Shown piece by piece: positions 7,452 through 16,562 of a stretch of DNA of 64,000 nucleotides. Under the pieces are notes generated by a model. It searched no databases and was not told where the DNA came from. It worked only from the letters and a program-made list of their open reading frames with translations. This DNA comes from Lactobacillus taiwanensis DSM 21401 (GTDB lineage Bacteria > Bacillota > Bacilli > Lactobacillales > Lactobacillaceae). The DNA lies in the NCBI RefSeq assembly GCF_001436695.1, contig NZ_AYZG01000017.1:29764-93763 (forward strand), given 5' to 3'. Position 1 is the stretch's first letter. Each line of letters begins with the position of its first letter. The translations under genes were made by a program, and so were the position numbers.

Positions 7452-8233
7452 TACATCACACCCCATAACAATTTAATTGCAATACCTATGCCGCCACCTA
7501 ATGCAATTGCTGTCAAAATTGCTTCCGTAGTTCTCGCCATCCCTGATAATAAGTCTCCACCAAAGAGATCTCTTAATGCATTCGTAATTGCTACTCCTGG
7601 CACTAAAGTCATCAAAGAACCAATTAAAATATTATCAACGACAAGCTTAGGGAAGATTTTACATGTCAAAATAGTAATAACACCCATAAATATTGCAGTT
7701 ACCATCTCGGCTAAAAAACGAATATTAGTATAGCGCTTAATAGCTAAATAAAGTGCATAAGATACACCACCAATTACAGCAGCTGCCGGGAAATCAATCC
7801 AATCATAATCATCCATAAACAAGACCATTAAAGTAGGACTTAAAATAGCAGCTCCAATAATTTGAAGCCAAATTGGAAAATCTGGAATAGAGATTGAAAC
7901 TTGCTTAAGACGATCTTGCAATTCTTTCAGTGTGATTTCCTTAGCTGCAAATTCACGCGATAATTCATTAACACGGTCTACTAATTCTAGATTAATATTT
8001 CGCTTCTTAACTTGGGTAACTTGAGTATAGGAATGTTCACCCAGACTCATAAATATTCCAGTTGGCGTTGTAAAACATCTAGCTCCAGCAATACCAGCAT
8101 TGCGTGCTATTCTCATCATTGTATCCTCAACTCGATAAGTTTCACTGCCACCCTCAATCATTAGTCTACCCGCTTTTAAACAAGTATCTAAAACTTCAGC
8201 AACGTAATCTTGACTTACACGCTCTTTATCCAT
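7451..8233 (-). CDS. Threonine/serine exporter, large subunit (DUF1212/ThrE N-domain)
   Basis: 260 residues. The soluble N-terminus carries the family motif GGSETYRVEDTM (28-39) and the segment GARCFTTPTGIFMS; from residue 118 on there are five helices including TLVPGVAITNALRD, the equivalent of the VPG motif in the small subunit. Split ThrE proteins move Thr/Ser out of the cell using the proton gradient. Translationally coupled to the small subunit and 10 bases downstream of the ABC-F gene's region, all on the minus strand, so the ABC-F gene may be cotranscribed. Confidence 0.8.
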   Translation of the reverse strand: MDKERVSQDYVAEVLDTCLKAGRLMIEGGSETYRVEDTMMRIARNAGIAGARCFTTPTGIFMSLGEHSYTQVTQVKKRNINLELVDRVNELSREFAAKEITLKELQDRLKQVSISIPDFPIWLQIIGAAILSPTLMVLFMDDYDWIDFPAAAVIGGVSYALYLAIKRYTNIRFLAEMVTAIFMGVITILTCKIFPKLVVDNILIGSLMTLVPGVAITNALRDLFGGDLLSGMARTTEAILTAIALGGGIGIAIKLLWGVM

Positions 8234-8242
8234 TTCTATCCT

Positions 8243-9790
8243 CTAATTACTATTCATCTTTTCAATATCAATTGTCTTATCAACCCAATTTCCTCTAAAG
8301 AAATCTCTTTCGTGACTGACAATAATTACTCCACCCTTAAATTTAACAATTGCTTTTCTTAAAGAATCTTTTGTAGCAACGTCTAAGTGATTAGTTGGTT
8401 CATCCAAAAATAGTAGATTAGATGGCTCAAATTGCATTTTTGCTAATTTAACTTTTTCTTGTTCTCCACCAGATAATTCCTTCAGAGGGCTCATAGCCTG
8501 CTGTGCAGTTAATCCCATTCTGGCTAGAGCTTGACGTAATTCTCTAGGACGCAGACGTGGGAATTCTTCCTGTAAATATTGTAAAGGCGTCATATTTTTA
8601 TTCGGCCAAACTAAGTCTTGCTGGAAATATCCCAATTTTGCAGTCGAAGATAATTCAAAGTTTCCATAAATAGGTTTTAGCTTGCCTAGTAACGTTTTTA
8701 ATAAAGTAGTCTTTCCAATCCCATTAAATCCCGTCACAGCAACTTTTTCACCATTTCCAACAGAAAAATTAAATGCTGATTTTACTAGTGCTTGGTCATA
8801 TCCAATTACTAAGTCTTGCGTTTGCAGTAATAAATTAGATGCTGTATCAACATAAGGGAAAATCACATGCGCCTTTTTATTATTTTGCGGTGGTGTTAAA
8901 ATTTCCATCTTTGCAAGTTGCTTTTCACGAGATTTGGCACTCTTAGATCTGGAACCAGCCTTATTTTTACGAATATATGCTTCTGTCTTTTTAATTTTTC
9001 TTTGTTGATTAGCATATGCCTTTAAATAACTTTCACGATCCGCTTCTTTTTGTCTAAGAGCATGTTTCAAGTCGCCTGTATAGCGAGTAATCGTTCCAAA
9101 ATCTATATCAATAATACAGTTTGTAATTCGACCTAAAAAATCATAATCATGCGATACAACAATAAATGCTCCCTCAAAGTCGTTTAAATAATCAGCCAAC
9201 CAATCAATATGATTAACATCTAAATAGTTCGTTGGCTCATCTAAGACTAGGACATCAGGATTTTGCAGAAGAAGCTTAGCCAAAATTAATTTTGATCGCT
9301 GTCCACCAGAAAGTTTTGCTACATCCTGATCATAACCTAATTCTGCTAACCCTAATCCCGTAGCCACTCGATCAATTTTTGTATCAATATCATAAAATTC
9401 TTTCTCTTCAAGTAAAGTTTGTATCTTACCAGCTTTTTCTAATAAAGCGTTATCGCCATTTTCACCATATTTTACATAGAGATCATTTAATTCTTTTTCT
9501 TTTTCAAAAAGATCGCTAAAAGCAGTTTGTAAAAATTCTTTAATTCCCATACCTGCTTCAAGTCGAGCATACTGATCTAAATAACCAACGTGAAGCTTAT
9601 TTTGCCATTTAACCTCACCACTATCTTGAGTGATTTCACCCGTCAAAATTTTAATTAAAGTTGATTTACCAACTCCATTTTGACCAGTTACTCCCATATG
9701 ATCTTCTTTATTTAAAACAAAATTAGCATCTTCGTATAAAGTTTTATCAATAAATGTTTGACTCAAATTTTTTACTGTTAGTAGACTCAT
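8243..9790 (-). CDS. ABC-F family ATPase
   Basis: 515 residues with two ABC domains and no membrane span. Domain 1: Walker A GQNGVGKST, signature LSGGQRSKL, Walker B VLVLDEPTNYLD. Domain 2: GFNGIGKTT, LSGGEQEKVK, LLFLDEPTNHLD. Between them (about 235-300) is a charged helical linker with an SKSAKSREKQLAKM segment like the P-site tRNA interaction motif of ABC-F proteins. ABC-F proteins act on ribosomes, some as translation factors and some as antibiotic-protection factors; no feature here decides between them. Its ATG overlaps by one base with the stop of the small membrane protein at 9790 (TAATG). Confidence 0.85.
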   Translation of the reverse strand: MSLLTVKNLSQTFIDKTLYEDANFVLNKEDHMGVTGQNGVGKSTLIKILTGEITQDSGEVKWQNKLHVGYLDQYARLEAGMGIKEFLQTAFSDLFEKEKELNDLYVKYGENGDNALLEKAGKIQTLLEEKEFYDIDTKIDRVATGLGLAELGYDQDVAKLSGGQRSKLILAKLLLQNPDVLVLDEPTNYLDVNHIDWLADYLNDFEGAFIVVSHDYDFLGRITNCIIDIDFGTITRYTGDLKHALRQKEADRESYLKAYANQQRKIKKTEAYIRKNKAGSRSKSAKSREKQLAKMEILTPPQNNKKAHVIFPYVDTASNLLLQTQDLVIGYDQALVKSAFNFSVGNGEKVAVTGFNGIGKTTLLKTLLGKLKPIYGNFELSSTAKLGYFQQDLVWPNKNMTPLQYLQEEFPRLRPRELRQALARMGLTAQQAMSPLKELSGGEQEKVKLAKMQFEPSNLLFLDEPTNHLDVATKDSLRKAIVKFKGGVIIVSHERDFFRGNWVDKTIDIEKMNSN

Positions 9791-10179
9791 TATTTCCTCT
9801 CGTATTGATTATTTATATCGTCTTTATGCTGTTTGTCATATTCTTGCAATGCATTTAATACTTTAGGCCACTGTCTTTTTGGAATGATTAACTGAAGTTT
9901 ATTATGATAAATAGGAAAGTCACTTGCTTTCATCCCTGTTATTTTAGCTAAATCTTGATCCGTTAAATGATATTTAGCTACAATTGCTTTAATTTCATAA
10001 GAAGCATGTCCTCTAAAATATGAAAGAACATAAAAGAATGCCGCAAAAATTCCGGCACTCAACACGGCCATTGGCAAAGAAAAGTGAAAAGTTCTTTGAG
10101 CAATAAAAAACACTGCAATAAATGCTATAAGTGCAGAAATTATCCCATAAATAACTGGAAAATACTTATTTTGCTTCAT
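9790..10179 (-). CDS. Small two-helix membrane protein (129 aa), unknown
   Basis: Two helices at about 8-28 and 36-54, then a cytoplasmic basic domain with FRGHASYEIKAIVAKYHL and a DFPIYHNKLQLIIPKRQW stretch. No family recognised. Its stop codon overlaps the ABC-F start by one base, so the two are translated together; this suggests a role with the ribosome-acting ATPase, but that is inference only. Confidence 0.6.
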   Translation of the reverse strand: MKQNKYFPVIYGIISALIAFIAVFFIAQRTFHFSLPMAVLSAGIFAAFFYVLSYFRGHASYEIKAIVAKYHLTDQDLAKITGMKASDFPIYHNKLQLIIPKRQWPKVLNALQEYDKQHKDDINNQYERK

Positions 10180-10270
10180 ATTTCATCATCCTTTTTATTA
10201 CATTGATTTTTCAAATATTACATTAAATTTACGCGATTGACGTTTTTGTAAAAAATTGTAAATTTTGTTT

Positions 10271-10300
10271 TATTTTACTGCAATAATCTTCTTATATAAT
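10271..10300 (+). promoter_or_regulatory. Possible promoter of the small secreted protein
   Basis: TATAAT at 10295-10300 with only a poor -35 (TATTTT, 10271-10276). It leaves an A+T-rich leader of about 90 bases that contains the palindrome CACTAGTG. Confidence 0.4.
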
Positions 10301-10399
10301 ACAGTTTGTTAAGTAAATTAAAAACGATTTTTTAAATATCACTAGTGTATCACGATTAACATTTAATTATTAGTTAATGCCTCAAAAGGAGTAAATATT

Positions 10400-10651
10400 T
10401 TGACATATAAGAAGGGAACTTCAGTAGTACTTATTGCATTATTAAGCTTAGGCTTTCTTACTAATTCAGTTACTTCACAAGCTGCCGATAAAGATACTAA
10501 CTTCAACGTATCTAAAAGCCTAGCAGAAAACACAATCAAACCAACTCTTCTTAGTAAAAAGTTTAAAGAAAATAAACTTAAAGAAGACAAGGAAAATAAA
10601 TTAGCAGATATTAAATTCGAAGAAAAAAGACTTAATGAGCAAAATTATTAA
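10400..10651 (+). CDS. Small secreted Lys/Glu-rich protein (83 aa)
   Basis: A TTG at 10400 lies 8 bases after AGGAG and is the only reasonable start. Residues 1-29 are a signal peptide (TYKKG, then VVLIALLSLGFL, cleavage near SQAA-D). The mature 54 residues are highly charged and probably helical, with repeated K-E-N-K-L blocks (FKENKLKEDKENKLAD, EEKRLNEQNY). There are no cysteines, no LPXTG sorting signal and no double-glycine leader, so it is neither a lantibiotic nor an anchored protein by sequence. It is monocistronic, with a shared terminator facing the LCP gene. Function unknown. Confidence 0.6.
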   Translation: MTYKKGTSVVLIALLSLGFLTNSVTSQAADKDTNFNVSKSLAENTIKPTLLSKKFKENKLKEDKENKLADIKFEEKRLNEQNY

Positions 10652-10730
10652 TTAGATAACCAAAACTTCACCGACAAGAGTTGAAGTTATCACTTAAAAT
10701 TACTAAGATAGAATCATCAACAGATATACA

Positions 10731-10767
10731 TAAAAAGCAGTTAGCATTTCGCTAGCTGCTTTTTTAT
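10731..10767. terminator. Bidirectional terminator
   Basis: AAAAAGCAGTTAGC and GCTAGCTGCTTTTTT arms (one mismatch) around ATTTC, between the secreted-protein gene and the convergent LCP gene. Confidence 0.8.
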
Positions 10768-11885
10768 TAGTTACCATCCATAGTATTGGAATCTTTATCA
10801 TAGATTACATAATTTCTGAAATCGTCTGGATCATTCCAATCTAACCCTTGTTGTAGACTATTCTGTCGTGTTTCTTGATTGCGAAGTTTTTCTTTTTTCA
10901 GTCCTAAACTAGTTCTTACTAAATCTGAAACACGTTGTAATTCTTTAGTAGAAGCTACCTGCATAGCTGCTGTACCAATCCAAACATTATGACCATGAAT
11001 ATAGCCACTTTGAATCTTTTGAGTACAATCTCGATAATTCATCGCAATGGAAAGCATATCATCAAAAGTTAAATTAGTTTTAACATATTTAGCAAATACC
11101 TTAAGAATCTTACGATAATTAGTAATTGAATTTACTGACATACCTTTGCGAACAATATCGTTAATTACCTGTCTTTGCCGCATCTGACGGCCATAATCGC
11201 CTTGAGGATCTTCTTTTCGCATTCGAACATAGTCTAATGCTTCTTTACCGTTTAAATGCTGTTTTCCCTTCTTAAAATACGTGTGATAGGTAAATGTAAA
11301 TGGCACATTAACGTCTACACCCCCAAGGGCTTCTACCATGCTTTCTAGCGCCTTCATATTAACTTCCATGTAATAGTTAACTGGCGTATTTAAAAGCGCG
11401 CTAACCGTTCTTGTAGCTCCTTTACTACCGCCAAGTTGATAAGCTGAATTTGCCCGAAACATGTAGTACTTTCCTTCCCCAGTTCCGTCCCCTTTAATAT
11501 CAGCTAATAAATCTCTAGGTATCGACGTCATAGTTGCTTCTTTTTTCTGAGGATTCATTGTCGTTAAAATCATCGTATCAGAATTTCCTCGATCATGTCT
11601 TCCTTCAATTCCTTGATCAACTCCAAGAATCAAAATTGAGATTGGCTTTTTTTGAGAAATCAATTGCGATGTCTTACCAGTACCACGATAAGCTTGCTGC
11701 ACTGAACTCATAGCTGAGAAATAGGCATGTGCAAAATACGCAACGCTTCCGCAAACAAGTAGAATTGTTAAGAGACCTACCAGGCGAGCCAAACTATTTC
11801 CATCTTTAATGTTTTTTCTATTTGCTGCAAAAACATTATTCCTTTTTAGTTTTTTATTTAGCTTTTTTTGTTCATCAGGTTTCAT
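10767..11885 (-). CDS. LytR-CpsA-Psr (LCP) family cell-wall glycopolymer ligase
   Basis: 372 residues. A cytoplasmic basic N-terminus, one transmembrane helix at about 30-52, and an external LCP domain starting at SILILGVDQG with the conserved arginines and aspartates HDRGNSDTMIL, SIPRDL and MRKEDPQGDYGRQMRQRQV. LCP enzymes transfer teichoic acids or polysaccharides from undecaprenyl carriers to peptidoglycan. The frame continues upstream to a TTG at 11930, but the ATG at 11885 has an AGGAG site and no other start does. It ends in a weakly conserved tail. It shares a terminator with the convergent secreted-protein gene. Confidence 0.85.
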   Translation of the reverse strand: MKPDEQKKLNKKLKRNNVFAANRKNIKDGNSLARLVGLLTILLVCGSVAYFAHAYFSAMSSVQQAYRGTGKTSQLISQKKPISILILGVDQGIEGRHDRGNSDTMILTTMNPQKKEATMTSIPRDLLADIKGDGTGEGKYYMFRANSAYQLGGSKGATRTVSALLNTPVNYYMEVNMKALESMVEALGGVDVNVPFTFTYHTYFKKGKQHLNGKEALDYVRMRKEDPQGDYGRQMRQRQVINDIVRKGMSVNSITNYRKILKVFAKYVKTNLTFDDMLSIAMNYRDCTQKIQSGYIHGHNVWIGTAAMQVASTKELQRVSDLVRTSLGLKKEKLRNQETRQNSLQQGLDWNDPDDFRNYVIYDKDSNTMDGN

Positions 11886-12047
11886 TAACCTATTAACTCC
11901 TCTGCCTACTATTTGCTTTTCATAATACAAAAATCACGATTTATGCGCATTAGTTTCATTATTAAAAAATTTTTATTTTTTAGCAAGCGAAATAATGTTC
12001 TATAATGGTGATTAATAAAAATTGTATTACAGAAAGAAGGAAAATAT

Positions 12048-13859
12048 ATGTCTCTTCCAACAAGAAACGAAGTATCTGATGATCTAAAATGGGACTTAAG
12101 TCGCGTTTTTGAAAATGATCAAGAATGGGAAAAAGAATACCAACAAGTCACAAATGAAATTAAAAATATAAGCAAATATAAGCAAACATTGACCAAATCT
12201 GGTAAAGATTTATATGAAGGTATTACTACAATTTTAGCTATAGAACGTCGATTAGAAAAAGTCTATGTTTACGCCACAATGTCAAGTGATGTCGATACCA
12301 AAAATAATCACTACCTTGGTTTTATAGCTAAAGTCCAAAGCTTAGCTAGTCAAATGGCAGCTGCAACATCTTTTGTAGATCCTGAAATCTTATCTATTCC
12401 AGAAAAAACTCTAGCTAAATTTATACAAGATGAACCTCGCTTAGAAAACTATAGACATCGTCTTGAGCAAATTACCCAAAAACGTCCTCATACCTTGCCT
12501 GCAAATGAAGAAAAGATTATTGCTGCCGCAGGAGATGCAATGGGGACATCTGCTAATACGTTTAACGTTTTAACTAATTCTGATATGGAATTTGGCTATG
12601 TCCAAGACGAAAACGGTGATATGATTCAACTATCTGATGGTTTATATTCACTTTTGATTCAATCTCAAGACCGTGAAGTACGTAAAAATGCTTTTGATGT
12701 TATGTACGCAAGTTATGGTCAATTTGAAAACAGTCTCGCTTCAACTTTATCAGGCGAAGTAAAGGCTCACAATTTTAATGCTCGTGTGCATAAATATAAT
12801 TCAGCTAGAGAAGCTGCTCTAAGTGAAAATGGTGTTCCAACAGCCGTTTACGATACATTAATTAAAGAAGTAAACAGCCACCTTGACTTACTTCACCGCT
12901 ACGTTTCACTAAGAAAGAAAATTTTAGGCTTAAAAGATCTTCAAATGTATGATATGTATGTTCCTTTAACAGGAGAGCCACCTCTTTCTTATAATTTTGA
13001 AACAGCTAAGGCAGAAGCTAGAAAGGCCTTAGCTCCACTAGGAGAAGACTATTTAAAGCATGTTGATTACATTTTTAATAACCGCGTAATTGACGTAGTT
13101 GAAAGTCAAAATAAAGTAACTGGTGCATATTCAGGTGGTGCCTACGATACTGATCCATATGAACTCCTTAACTGGGAAGATAACCTTGATTCACTCTATA
13201 CTCTAGTTCATGAAACTGGTCACTCTGTCCACTCTTGGTATACAAGAAACACTCAGCCTTATGTCTATGGTGATTATCCAATTTTTGTAGCTGAAATTGC
13301 TTCAACTACTAATGAGAATATTTTGACTGAATATTTCTTAGATAATATTACCGATCTTAAGACACGAGCATTTGTTTTGAACCACTATCTCGACTCTTTC
13401 AAAGGTACACTCTTCCGTCAAACTCAATTTGCGGAATTTGAGCAATTTATTCATGAAGCTGATGCACAGGGACAACCGTTAACAGCTGATGTACTTGATG
13501 AATTTTATGGTAAGTTAAATCAAAGATATTATGGCGATAGCGTTGAACCAGGCGAGGAAATTGCTAAAGAATGGGCACGAATTCCTCACTTCTACTACAA
13601 CTTCTATGTTTATCAATACGCAACTGGTTTTGCGACTGCAACTGCACTTGCTAATAAGGTTGTTCATGGTACTGACCAAGAACGTGACGTTTATATTAAT
13701 TTCTTAAAATCTGGCTCTTCAGATTACCCAACAGAAATTATGAAACGAGCTGGCGTTGATATGACTAAGGCTGACTACTTGAGGGATGCTTTTGATACTT
13801 TTGAAAAACGTCTTAATGAATTTGAAAAAATTATAGATGAATTAAACGCTGAAAAATAA
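12048..13859 (+). CDS. pepF: Oligoendopeptidase F (M3 metallopeptidase)
   Basis: 603 residues, the usual PepF length. The zinc motif HETGH is at residues 388-392 (LVHETGHSVHSWY), with the third ligand expected in the following helix (VAEIASTTNENILTEYFL carries the glutamate). The N-terminal half is a helical M3 cap. The enzyme degrades peptides of about 7-17 residues in the cytoplasm as part of peptide-based nutrition. AAGAAGGAA is a good ribosome binding site before ATG. It is flanked by its own terminator and by a divergent LCP gene. No signal peptide. Confidence 0.92.
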   Translation: MSLPTRNEVSDDLKWDLSRVFENDQEWEKEYQQVTNEIKNISKYKQTLTKSGKDLYEGITTILAIERRLEKVYVYATMSSDVDTKNNHYLGFIAKVQSLASQMAAATSFVDPEILSIPEKTLAKFIQDEPRLENYRHRLEQITQKRPHTLPANEEKIIAAAGDAMGTSANTFNVLTNSDMEFGYVQDENGDMIQLSDGLYSLLIQSQDREVRKNAFDVMYASYGQFENSLASTLSGEVKAHNFNARVHKYNSAREAALSENGVPTAVYDTLIKEVNSHLDLLHRYVSLRKKILGLKDLQMYDMYVPLTGEPPLSYNFETAKAEARKALAPLGEDYLKHVDYIFNNRVIDVVESQNKVTGAYSGGAYDTDPYELLNWEDNLDSLYTLVHETGHSVHSWYTRNTQPYVYGDYPIFVAEIASTTNENILTEYFLDNITDLKTRAFVLNHYLDSFKGTLFRQTQFAEFEQFIHEADAQGQPLTADVLDEFYGKLNQRYYGDSVEPGEEIAKEWARIPHFYYNFYVYQYATGFATATALANKVVHGTDQERDVYINFLKSGSSDYPTEIMKRAGVDMTKADYLRDAFDTFEKRLNEFEKIIDELNAEK

Positions 13860-13876
13860 GATTCACATTTAACATA

Positions 13877-13913
13877 GAAAAAGCTGGTAGATTTTATTTC
13901 TACCAGCTTTTTC
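13877..13913 (+). terminator. Terminator of pepF
   Basis: AAAAAGCTGGTAGA and TCTACCAGCTTTTT arms around TTTTATT, 17 bases after the pepF stop; it is near-symmetrical, so it could also end the minus-strand mini-ORF transcript. Confidence 0.85.
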
Positions 13914-13918
13914 GTTAG

Positions 13919-13996
13919 CTATTTTATTTTATACATACCGACGATCTTTTCTAGCTCTTTATCAGAAATCAGTTTCAAAGTACTGCCATTATTCAT
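13919..13996 (-). CDS. 25-residue ORF with double-glycine-leader-like sequence
   Basis: The peptide begins MNNGSTLKLISDKELEKIVG and ends MYKIK. The segment L-K-L-x-x-D-K-E-L-E-K-I-V-G closely follows the leader of class II bacteriocins and induction peptides of this group (the lactacin F peptide LafX starts MKLNDKELSKIVGG), including the LS/LxDKEL and IVG positions. The second Gly is replaced by Met, and the peptide stops five residues later. There is a weak TAGGG site before the ATG. It lies between a terminator and the lactate permease gene, with no ABC transporter or immunity gene nearby. It is either a remnant of a bacteriocin gene or a very short signalling peptide. Not tested. Confidence 0.4.
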   Translation of the reverse strand: MNNGSTLKLISDKELEKIVGMYKIK

Positions 13997-14137
13997 TAGT
14001 TTCGCCCTATCCTAATCAAAATATATATGATAAAAGTCATAAAATTTATCATCTTTCTTAGGTTTAAAATTACAGAGAAAAAGAATATAAAGTCTCGATA
14101 AACAAAAAGATTAAATATGAGGTTAAGAACTTTTTTA

Positions 14138-15649
14138 TTACACTAGCTTAGCAAACAAACCACCTAAATAAAGAAATACACAAGTAATTAACAAGTATAA
14201 GCTTCCCCACTTAGCGGTTTCTTTTAGAATTTTTCCTTCTAAGCCTTCTTTATTAATCGCACCAGTAGCTACTGCAATATTCTGAGGTGACAGCATCCCT
14301 GCCGTAGCTCCTGTCATGTTTGATGCTACAATCCAGTACTTGCTTACACCCAAAGATTGAGCAGCTGAGTATTGTAAATTACCAAACAAGACATTAGCTG
14401 AAGTAGCAGAACCTGTTAAGAATGTTCCAAGCGCTCCAATTAACGGTGCAAATAATGGGTAAGCTGGTCCAAGCAAACTTACTAAGGCCAAAGCCAAAGC
14501 ATTCGTCATCCCCGCATAAACCATTACTTTAGCTAAACCAACAATTGCACACACAGTAATAGTCGTCATGCCAATTGTCTTTAAAACTTTAACCAAAATT
14601 TTGAACATTTTATTAAAGCTCAATCCCTGAATTTTTCCACCAATTAAGCCAGCTAATAAAATCAACGTTCCTGGAGATGATAGCCAGTTAATTGGTAAAT
14701 CATTAGGATTCTTTCCTAAATAAATATGTAAATGGGTAGTTACACTAGTTAAAAAGTTATTCACAGGTGGACAAAGTGAAGAAGCAAGTAATACAAAAAT
14801 AAAGACTAGGATAAATGGTGAACAAGCCTTTATAATCTCGCTAATACTTTCATTTTCTACTTCTTCTACTGCACCAGTCTTTCGCTTCGTGAGCCACACC
14901 GTAATCAAAATTGAAAACAATGAACCAACTAAAGCTGGAAGTTCTGCACCTGTAAACTTAGCAATAATGACTTGCGGAATCGCCATTCCAAGTCCTGACA
15001 TCAAAGTAATAAAGCCTATCCCCTTAAATGCCTTAATACTCTTTTCAGTAAGAAATACCAGAATAAACGGTACTAAAATCACTAAAACAACTAATTGCAA
15101 AGTTACAATAAATCCTAATCGCACATCATTAAGATTAGTTACTTCAGCTAACGTCAGAACCGGCAAGCCAATTGCTCCAAAGGCCGTTGCTGTACTATTA
15201 GCAACTAAGCAAATCACAGAGGCTTGAATTGGCTCTAAACCTAATGAAATCAAAATTCCAGCACAAATTGCCACTGCTGTACCAAAGCCAGCAATAGATT
15301 CAAGAAATCCACCAAAACCCCAAGCAATTATTAACACTAGAATTCTTTTGTCAGTCGTAATTGACGACAGCAATTTTTCAATCGTCTGCATACTGCCTGA
15401 TTCAGTCGTAATCTGGTAGACAAACAGTGCCGCCAGAATTACATACATAATCGGCCAAATTCCCATGATAATGCCTTCTAATGCTCCTGATAAGGTATTA
15501 AGTACCGGTTGCTTAAACAGTAAAACTGCGTCCGCAATTGTAATAATTAAGCCAATTACGCAAGCTCTTGAAGCGGACATTCCAATTATTCCGAGCGAAA
15601 TTATTAACCATAAAATTGGTAATAATGCCCATAAGAAATTTATCCACAT
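14138..15649 (-). CDS. L-lactate permease family (LctP/LldP)
   Basis: 503 residues, about thirteen helices. Motifs match the lactate permease family: WGFGGFLESIAGFGTAVAI, VANSTATAFGAIGLP, GALGTFLTGSATSANVLFG and TGATAGMLSPQNIAVATGA. It should exchange or export lactate across the membrane with protons. The frame begins at an ATG at 15661 without a binding site; the ATG at 15649 has GAGG 7 bases upstream and starts MWINFLWALLP, which fits the first helix, so it is preferred. It stands alone, with the metal transporter operon upstream on the same strand separated by a terminator. Confidence 0.88.
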   Translation of the reverse strand: MWINFLWALLPILWLIISLGIIGMSASRACVIGLIITIADAVLLFKQPVLNTLSGALEGIIMGIWPIMYVILAALFVYQITTESGSMQTIEKLLSSITTDKRILVLIIAWGFGGFLESIAGFGTAVAICAGILISLGLEPIQASVICLVANSTATAFGAIGLPVLTLAEVTNLNDVRLGFIVTLQLVVLVILVPFILVFLTEKSIKAFKGIGFITLMSGLGMAIPQVIIAKFTGAELPALVGSLFSILITVWLTKRKTGAVEEVENESISEIIKACSPFILVFIFVLLASSLCPPVNNFLTSVTTHLHIYLGKNPNDLPINWLSSPGTLILLAGLIGGKIQGLSFNKMFKILVKVLKTIGMTTITVCAIVGLAKVMVYAGMTNALALALVSLLGPAYPLFAPLIGALGTFLTGSATSANVLFGNLQYSAAQSLGVSKYWIVASNMTGATAGMLSPQNIAVATGAINKEGLEGKILKETAKWGSLYLLITCVFLYLGGLFAKLV

Positions 15650-15715
15650 AGTTTTCCTCATTTAAAAAAGTAATACTGTTTAATTTTATCGTTTTTCCAC
15701 ATTTTAGGGAAATTT

Positions 15716-15761
15716 AAAAACAAAAACCTACAAAAGCATTTTCTACTCTTGTAGGTTTTAA
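15716..15761 (-). terminator. Terminator of the metal-transport operon
   Basis: On the minus strand AAAACCTACAA and TTGTAGGTTTT flank a 15-base loop and are followed by a T-rich tract; it lies just after the permease stop at 15771. Confidence 0.75.
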
Positions 15762-15770
15762 ATCTGATTA

Positions 15771-16562
15771 CTATTTCTTAATGGCGTGAATACCATAAAC
15801 TAATAAATAAATTCCAACTTCAATAATCGAAATGAAAAATGTAACAGGCAAATTAGTTATATAGCCCAAAACTAACCCCGTCCAAACTCCAAACAAGGCA
15901 ATTCCAATTGACCAGCAAAGCATGGCTAGAATAGTTTTACCTAAATAACGTGCACTGGAAGACGGTAAAGTTAGTAAAATAAATACTAACAATGAACCAA
16001 CAACTTGCGCACCAATCGAAACAGCTAGAGCCAAGGCTATTAAGAATACTACTGAGACTAAACTAGTATTAATATGATGACTAACAGCTCCAACATGGTC
16101 GAATGAATCATAATTTAATTGTCTTAAAACTAAGAAAATTATTGCTAATACAAAGAGAGAAAGAACAACTAGTTGAATAACTCCGTCTCTATCAACTCCA
16201 ATAATTGAACCAAATAAGATGTTAGTCGCATATCGACTATTACCACCGGCAATGGCTAAAAATAGTACACCCAAGCCGATAAACAAGGCTGAAATCGCAC
16301 TAATTGCGGATTCTTTCTGATCACTTCTCATGGATAATTCGCCAACACTGATTGAGCCAAGCAAAGTAAAAAGAACCATGCCCCAGAGTGGAACCCAACC
16401 AATCCAAACCGCAAAAGCAGCTCCGGCAAAACCAATTTCTGAAAGAGTGTGAGCTAAGAATGAAAAACTTCTAGCTACAACATATACACCCACTATTCCA
16501 CAGGTAATAGCAATAAAGGTACTGGCTAGAAATGCATAGCGCATAAAATCATATGCAAACAT
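15771..16562 (-). CDS. Metal ABC transporter permease (ZnuB/MntB-like)
   Basis: 263 residues, seven to eight helices, cluster-9 metal permease. Diagnostic segments are ATFIAITCGIVGVYVVAR, FLAHTLSEIGFAGAA and VGSLLVFILLTLPSSSARYL. It is the channel for divalent metal import with the adjoining ATPase and binding protein. The start ATG shares a base with the stop of the ATPase (TAATG), so the two are coupled. Which metal it carries cannot be read from the permease. Confidence 0.87.
   Translation of the reverse strand: MFAYDFMRYAFLASTFIAITCGIVGVYVVARSFSFLAHTLSEIGFAGAAFAVWIGWVPLWGMVLFTLLGSISVGELSMRSDQKESAISAISALFIGLGVLFLAIAGGNSRYATNILFGSIIGVDRDGVIQLVVLSLFVLAIIFLVLRQLNYDSFDHVGAVSHHINTSLVSVVFLIALALAVSIGAQVVGSLLVFILLTLPSSSARYLGKTILAMLCWSIGIALFGVWTGLVLGYITNLPVTFFISIIEVGIYLLVYGIHAIKK

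Noticed and set aside
14889-15227. Plus-strand ORF of 112 residues in the lactate permease
   Set aside because: Antisense to a long hydrophobic gene, which commonly gives open antisense frames; no ribosome binding site.
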